From JANNOG01 sp050329835 (GTDB lineage: Bacteria; Actinomycetota; Actinomycetes; Actinomycetales; JBBAYJ01), in the NCBI GenBank assembly GCA_050329835.1, contig JBHJOJ010000248.1, positions 1 to 8,470 of the forward strand: a stretch of 8,470 nt of DNA, written 5' to 3'. The translations under genes and the position numbers were made by a program. This document shows, in pieces, positions 5,586-8,470 of this stretch; the first letter of the stretch is position 1, and each line of letters begins with the position of its first letter. Under the pieces are notes generated by a model. It was given only the letters and a program-made list of their open reading frames with translations, had not been told where the DNA came from and did no database searches.

Positions 5586-6944
5586 TCACCGCTTTGGGAC
5601 GGGTTCCGCCGGTGTCCGGCCCGGGACCGCCGCCCGCCGGCGGCTCCGCAGCGACCAGGCGGCGACGAGGGCGTACCACCCGGCCAGCCCGGCGAACAGC
5701 CACGGCGAGTACCCGTCGGAGGGGACGACGACGGCCGCGAGCGCGGCCGCCGCGACGAACGCGGCGTTGTAGGTGACGTCGTAGAACGTGAACGCCCGGC
5801 CGCGCACGGCGTCGTCGACGCCGGTCTGCACCAGGGTGTCCACCGAGATCTTGACCCCCTGGCCGGCGAAGGCGACCGCGCCGGCGAGCCCGGTCAGCAA
5901 CCCGACGGACGGCGGCACCAGGGCCAGGACCGCGACAGCGGCCCCGGCCAGCCCGAGGCACGCGGTCAGCCAGCGACCGACGCCCCCGACGGCTCGCGTG
6001 GCGCCCGGCGACACCGCGGCGGCGAGCACGGCTCCCACCCCGGCCGCGGCGCCCGTCACCACGAGGACCCCGACCGCCTCGTCGACGTCGTCCGTGAGAT
6101 ACCCCCGCGCCAGGACGACGAGCGTGATGGTGAGCACCCCGAAGGCGAAGCGGTGCGCGGCCATCGCCGCCAGCCCGTCCCGGGGAGCCGGCCGGCGCCA
6201 GAGGTGCAGCCCCCCCTCGCGCAGGCCCGCCACCGCGGCCACCGCGGCGGTGCGCACGCTCGCGGCGGTGCGCTCGGCCGGACCGAGCGATGCCGCCGGC
6301 AGTCGCCCGGCCAGACCCGCGGCCAGCAGCCACAGCACCAGGGCGCCGGTGAGCAGCGCGGCATCGGTGGCGACGCCCGACCCGGCGGCGGCCCGCCCGG
6401 CGCCGCCGACGGCCAGGCCCGCGGCGAAGGCCCCGGTGCCGGCGGTCGGCGTGACCGCGTTCGCCGTGACCAGGACCCCGGCCGGCACGGTGTGGGGCAG
6501 CGACGCGCCGAGCCCCGCCAGCAGGAACCGGTTGACGGTGAGCGCCCCCAGCACCAGCGCGTAGAGAACCGCGGGCCAGGCGCCGGCCAGGGACCCGCCG
6601 CCGGCTGCCACCACCCCGACGCATCCCAGCGCCAGCACGGCGCGGACGACGTTGGCGACGACGAGCACCCGCTGGCGGTGCCAGCGGTCGAGGAACACCC
6701 CCGCCAGGGGACCCACGACGGTGAACGGCAGGACGGCCACCGTCAGGGCCCCGGCCACCAGCAGCGGTGTGGCCTGCTGCTCGGGGTTGAACAGGACCAG
6801 GCTGGCCAGGCCGGCCTGGAACAGGCCGTCGCCGGTCTGGCTGGACAGCCGGGTCGCCAGCAGCCGGCGGTAGCTGCGCGAGCCCGCCGCCGACCGCAGG
6901 TCGCCCCAGGTCGTGGCGGTCTCGGCGGTGCCGGCCCGGGCCAC
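5586..6944 (-). CDS. Major facilitator superfamily transporter, leaderless start
   Basis: This 452-residue inner-membrane protein is rich in hydrophobic Ala/Leu/Val/Gly helices, consistent with 10-12 segments in two halves. The halves are joined by a charged loop near residues 213-265 (AGRLPAASLGPAERT...HLWRRPAPRDG). The first half carries a motif-A-like loop between helices 2 and 3, GPLAGVFLDRWHRQRVL (78-94). The second half has the VDDAVRGRAFTFYDVTYN segment (376-393) found in MFS_3-type permeases. The substrate cannot be told; exporters of drugs or metabolites are common in this group. The start is GTG 6944, exactly six bases after TACCCT (6956-6951), so the transcript is probably leaderless. 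The C-tail (SRRRAAVPGRTPAEPVPKR) is basic and cytoplasmic. It lies 31 bases downstream of ino1 on the same strand but has its own promoter, and ends at a hairpin. Confidence 0.9.
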   Translation of the reverse strand: MARAGTAETATTWGDLRSAAGSRSYRRLLATRLSSQTGDGLFQAGLASLVLFNPEQQATPLLVAGALTVAVLPFTVVGPLAGVFLDRWHRQRVLVVANVVRAVLALGCVGVVAAGGGSLAGAWPAVLYALVLGALTVNRFLLAGLGASLPHTVPAGVLVTANAVTPTAGTGAFAAGLAVGGAGRAAAGSGVATDAALLTGALVLWLLAAGLAGRLPAASLGPAERTAASVRTAAVAAVAGLREGGLHLWRRPAPRDGLAAMAAHRFAFGVLTITLVVLARGYLTDDVDEAVGVLVVTGAAAGVGAVLAAAVSPGATRAVGGVGRWLTACLGLAGAAVAVLALVPPSVGLLTGLAGAVAFAGQGVKISVDTLVQTGVDDAVRGRAFTFYDVTYNAAFVAAAALAAVVVPSDGYSPWLFAGLAGWYALVAAWSLRSRRRAAVPGRTPAEPVPKR

Positions 6945-6950
6945 GTCCCG

Positions 6951-6956
6951 AGGGTA
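6951..6956 (-). promoter_or_regulatory. -10 box of a leaderless promoter for the MFS gene
   Basis: TACCCT on the minus strand with exactly six bases to GTG 6944 is the same hexamer and spacing as at the Nudix gene. Any -35 would overlap the last codons of ino1 (about 6974-6980); no clear match to TTGAC is seen there. The short ino1-MFS gap therefore contains a promoter even though the genes are tandem. Confidence 0.7.
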
Positions 6957-6975
6957 GGGGCGGTGTGTCGCCGGC

Positions 6976-8046
6976 TCAGCCCGCGGCGATGAACTCCTCG
7001 AGCAGCCGGCGCGCGACGTGGTCGGGGTGCTGCACGGGCGGCGACTTCATGAAGTACGCCGACGCCGCCTCGACCGGTCCGCCGAGGCCGCGGTCGAGGG
7101 CCAGCTTGGCCACCCGGACCGCGTCGATGACGACGCCCGCCGAGTTCGGGGAGTCCCAGACCTCGAGCTTGTACTCCAGGTTGAGCGGCACGTCACCGAA
7201 CCCCCGGCCCTCCAGCCGGACGTACGCCCACTTCCGGTCGTCGAGCCACTGGACGTGGTCGCTGGGTCCGATGTGCACGTCGCGGGCGGCGATCTCGTGG
7301 CTGACGTTGCTGGTGACGGCCCGGGTCTTCGAGGTCTTCTTCGACTCCAGCCGGTCGCGCTCGAGCATGTTCTTGAAGTCCATGTTGCCGCCGATGTTGA
7401 GCTGGTAGGTCCGGTCGAGGACGACGCCGCGCTCCTCGAACAGCCGGGCCAGCACCCGGTGCGTGATCGTCGCGCCCACCTGGGACTTGATGTCGTCGCC
7501 GACGATCGGCACGCCCGCGGCCCGGAAGCGCTCGGCCCACGCGGGGTCGGAGGCGAGGAACACCGGCAGCGCGTTGACGAACGCCACCCCCGCCGCCAGC
7601 GCGCACTCCGCGTAGAAGCCGGCCGCCTCCTCGCTGCCCACCGGCAGATAGCACACCAGCACGTCCGCCCGGGCCTCCCGCAGCGCGGCGACGACGTCCA
7701 CCGGCTCGGCGTCGGCCTCGGTGATCGTCTCGCGGTAGTACCGGCCGAGGCCGTCCAGCGTCGGGCCGCGCTGGACCACGACGCCGCTGGGCGGCACGTC
7801 GGCGAAGCGGATCGTGTTGTTCTCGCTCGCGGCGATGGCGTCGGCCAGGTCGAAGCCGACCTTCTTGGCGTCCACGTCGAAGGCGGCGACGAACTCCAGG
7901 TCGCCGACGTGGTACCCGCCGAGGTCGACGTGCATCAGCCCCGGGACGGTCGACGCCGGGTCGGCGGCGCGGTAGTACTCGACGCCCTGGACGAGGGCGG
8001 AGGCGCAGTTGCCGACGCCGGCGACGGCGACGCGGACGGTCCCCAT
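6976..8046 (-). CDS. ino1: myo-Inositol-1-phosphate synthase
   Basis: This NAD-dependent enzyme converts glucose 6-phosphate to 1L-myo-inositol 1-phosphate (EC 5.5.1.4), the entry to phosphatidylinositol, its glycolipids and mycothiol in actinobacteria. The product is 356 residues, close to the ~360 usual for the actinobacterial form. A Rossmann NAD site opens the protein (VAGVGNCASALVQG, 8-21). Conserved catalytic-domain segments follow: GDDIKSQVGATITHRVL (183-199), LNIGGNMDFKNMLERDRL (216-233) with the lysines KKTSK (236-240), and EYKLEVWDSPNSAGVVIDAV (291-310). Start ATG 8046 has AAGGAG (8057-8052) five bases upstream, and the Rossmann strand follows at once; extending to 8319 adds 91 non-conserved Arg/Gly/Pro residues. 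In mycobacteria a PadR-type regulator gene lies directly upstream; here a divergent gene occupies that side, with a 265-base gap holding candidate regulatory repeats. Confidence 0.97.
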   Translation of the reverse strand: MGTVRVAVAGVGNCASALVQGVEYYRAADPASTVPGLMHVDLGGYHVGDLEFVAAFDVDAKKVGFDLADAIAASENNTIRFADVPPSGVVVQRGPTLDGLGRYYRETITEADAEPVDVVAALREARADVLVCYLPVGSEEAAGFYAECALAAGVAFVNALPVFLASDPAWAERFRAAGVPIVGDDIKSQVGATITHRVLARLFEERGVVLDRTYQLNIGGNMDFKNMLERDRLESKKTSKTRAVTSNVSHEIAARDVHIGPSDHVQWLDDRKWAYVRLEGRGFGDVPLNLEYKLEVWDSPNSAGVVIDAVRVAKLALDRGLGGPVEAASAYFMKSPPVQHPDHVARRLLEEFIAAG

Positions 8047-8065
8047 GGTCTCTCCTTCGATTCGT

Positions 8066-8082
8066 CCGGCCCGACGGGCCGG
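8066..8082 (-). promoter_or_regulatory. GC hairpin in the ino1 leader
   Basis: ccggccc (8066-8072) and gggccgg (8076-8082) are exact reverse complements around a three-base loop. The stem ends eight bases before the ino1 Shine-Dalgarno (8057-8052), close enough to affect ribosome loading if it is in the transcript. A 7-bp G/C stem is not rare in DNA this GC-rich, so the role is uncertain. Confidence 0.4.
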
Positions 8083-8120
8083 CCAGGCAGTCGCGCCCGG
8101 GGAGGGTCGCGACGAGCGGA

Positions 8121-8137
8121 TGACGACCCGGTCGTCA
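8121..8137. promoter_or_regulatory. 17-bp palindrome, operator-like, upstream of ino1
   Basis: tgacgacc-c-ggtcgtca is a perfect inverted repeat of 8-bp arms around one central base. It is 75 bases upstream of the ino1 start. On the minus strand its edge forms TTGACG (8139-8134), a candidate -35, so a bound dimeric regulator could block or assist transcription of ino1. No TANNNT -10 box is visible 16-18 bases further on, so the promoter itself is unproven. In Corynebacterium glutamicum ino1 is controlled by the LacI-type IpsA; whether an equivalent acts here is not known. Confidence 0.5.
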
Positions 8138-8257
8138 ACGCGACCGCGGAGGCGCGCATTCCGGGCGCGTCGGGGACGAGTGACCGGACCCCGGCGGAAG
8201 GGCTGCGACACTGTGCCGGGCCCGCGGCCGTCTCCGGGCGCCCGGGACCGCGGACGA

Positions 8258-8292
8258 CGCCCCACCACCCCACCCGGCCGCCCCACCACCCC
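8258..8292. repeat. 14-bp direct repeat, 21-bp period, before the rightmost gene
   Basis: cgccccaccacccc occurs at 8258-8271 and again, identical, at 8279-8292. The 21-base period is about two helical turns, so both copies face the same side of the DNA. The second copy ends 19 bases before the plus-strand ATG at 8312. Tandem binding sites for a response regulator or similar activator would look like this; a chance low-complexity C-rich tract is the alternative. Confidence 0.5.
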
Positions 8293-8311
8293 GACAGTCG
8301 ATGGAGGACGG

Positions 8312-8470
8312 ATGGCCACTCCTCATCCAGAGGCCTTCCCTTCTCGCGAGCCGTCCCGCCGCCGCGGCGACGCCGCCGACCCCTCGCCGTTCCCGACCCG
8401 GCCGCGCCCGGTGCGGGCCGTGCCGTCGCCGCAGGCCAGGACCGACCCCGCCGCTCCGGGGCCGTGGGAC
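8312..8470 (+). CDS. N-terminus of a Pro/Arg-rich protein (partial, unidentified)
   Basis: ATG 8312 follows GGAGG (8303-8307) with four-base spacing, and the frame is open for all 53 codons to the window edge. After the first ten codons, which are less GC-rich as is usual at gene starts, nearly every codon ends in G/C. The visible part (MATPHPEAFPSREPSRRRGD, then Pro/Arg/Ala-rich) is disordered and has no signal peptide or membrane helix yet. Such tails precede the membrane anchor of actinobacterial class A penicillin-binding proteins, which are often found near ino1 (ponA1 in mycobacteria), but nothing seen here proves that. The gene is divergent from ino1. Confidence 0.6.
   Translation, partial: MATPHPEAFPSREPSRRRGDAADPSPFPTRPRPVRAVPSPQARTDPAAPGPWD

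Noticed and set aside
5323..6624. Long minus-strand frame overlapping the MFS gene
   Set aside because: The product is a run of Arg/Gly/Ala with no domain. The overlapping frame encodes a clear multi-helix transporter.
8234..8245. 12-bp perfect palindrome ccgggcgcccgg
   Set aside because: It is all G/C in GC-rich DNA and lies at no special distance from either start, so chance is likely.
8047..8319. Extension of inositol synthase to 8319
   Set aside because: The Rossmann motif starts a few residues after ATG 8046, which has a good ribosome site. The added stretch is unconserved-looking and would cross the divergent gene's start.
1..8470. Mobile element, CRISPR array, defence system, tRNA or rRNA
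   Set aside because: I found no transposase or integrase motifs, no regularly spaced repeats with spacers, and no recognisable RNA gene. Base composition and codon use are uniform across the window.

Overview
The window is very GC-rich, almost every real codon ends in G or C, and several genes start with GTG. Two genes look leaderless (an AT-poor -10 box placed so that the transcript begins at the start codon). These traits, together with an actinobacterial-type inositol-1-phosphate synthase and a Nudix/CCA-transferase pair, point to a high-GC actinobacterium. I would guess Geodermatophilaceae or a Frankia relative, but that is only an impression. The order [DUF6049-like secreted protein]-Nudix-<>-cca matches the conserved origin-proximal block of actinobacteria (Rv3909-mutT4-pcnA in Mycobacterium tuberculosis), so this is probably core chromosome and not a mobile island. 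I see no tRNA, rRNA, CRISPR array, transposase or phage gene.

Layout. Bases 1-633, minus strand: the start of a secreted protein gene (cut by the window edge), translationally overlapped with a Nudix hydrolase gene that has a leaderless promoter. Bases 689-2164, plus strand: CCA-adding enzyme, divergent from the Nudix gene. Bases 2186-5506, minus strand, transcription order from high to low coordinates: an ECF sigma factor; a single-pass membrane protein with an extracytoplasmic GerMN domain (GTGA overlap with the sigma gene); a surface lipoprotein with two carbohydrate-binding-like jelly-roll modules; and a small three-helix membrane protein whose reading frame appears shifted near its end. 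Bases 5586-6944, minus: a major facilitator superfamily (MFS) transporter, also with a leaderless promoter. Bases 6976-8046, minus: myo-inositol-1-phosphate synthase (ino1). Bases 8047-8311: an intergenic region with a palindrome, a hairpin and a spaced direct repeat. Bases 8312-8470, plus: the first 53 codons of a proline/arginine-rich protein.

How the parts fit. The cca and ino1 genes are housekeeping (tRNA 3'-end synthesis; inositol for phosphatidylinositol and mycothiol). The accessory part is the sigma / GerMN membrane protein / glycan-binding-type lipoprotein / small membrane protein run. It reads like an envelope-sensing cassette: a membrane partner co-translated with an ECF sigma factor, and surface proteins that could be its regulon or its sensor. 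That functional link is inference from gene order and protein architecture. The best-supported unusual observations are the two identical TACCCT-N6-GTG leaderless promoters, the reading-frame break at about 2282, the 13-bp perfect inverted repeat at 2632-2668, and the regulatory-looking repeats upstream of ino1.
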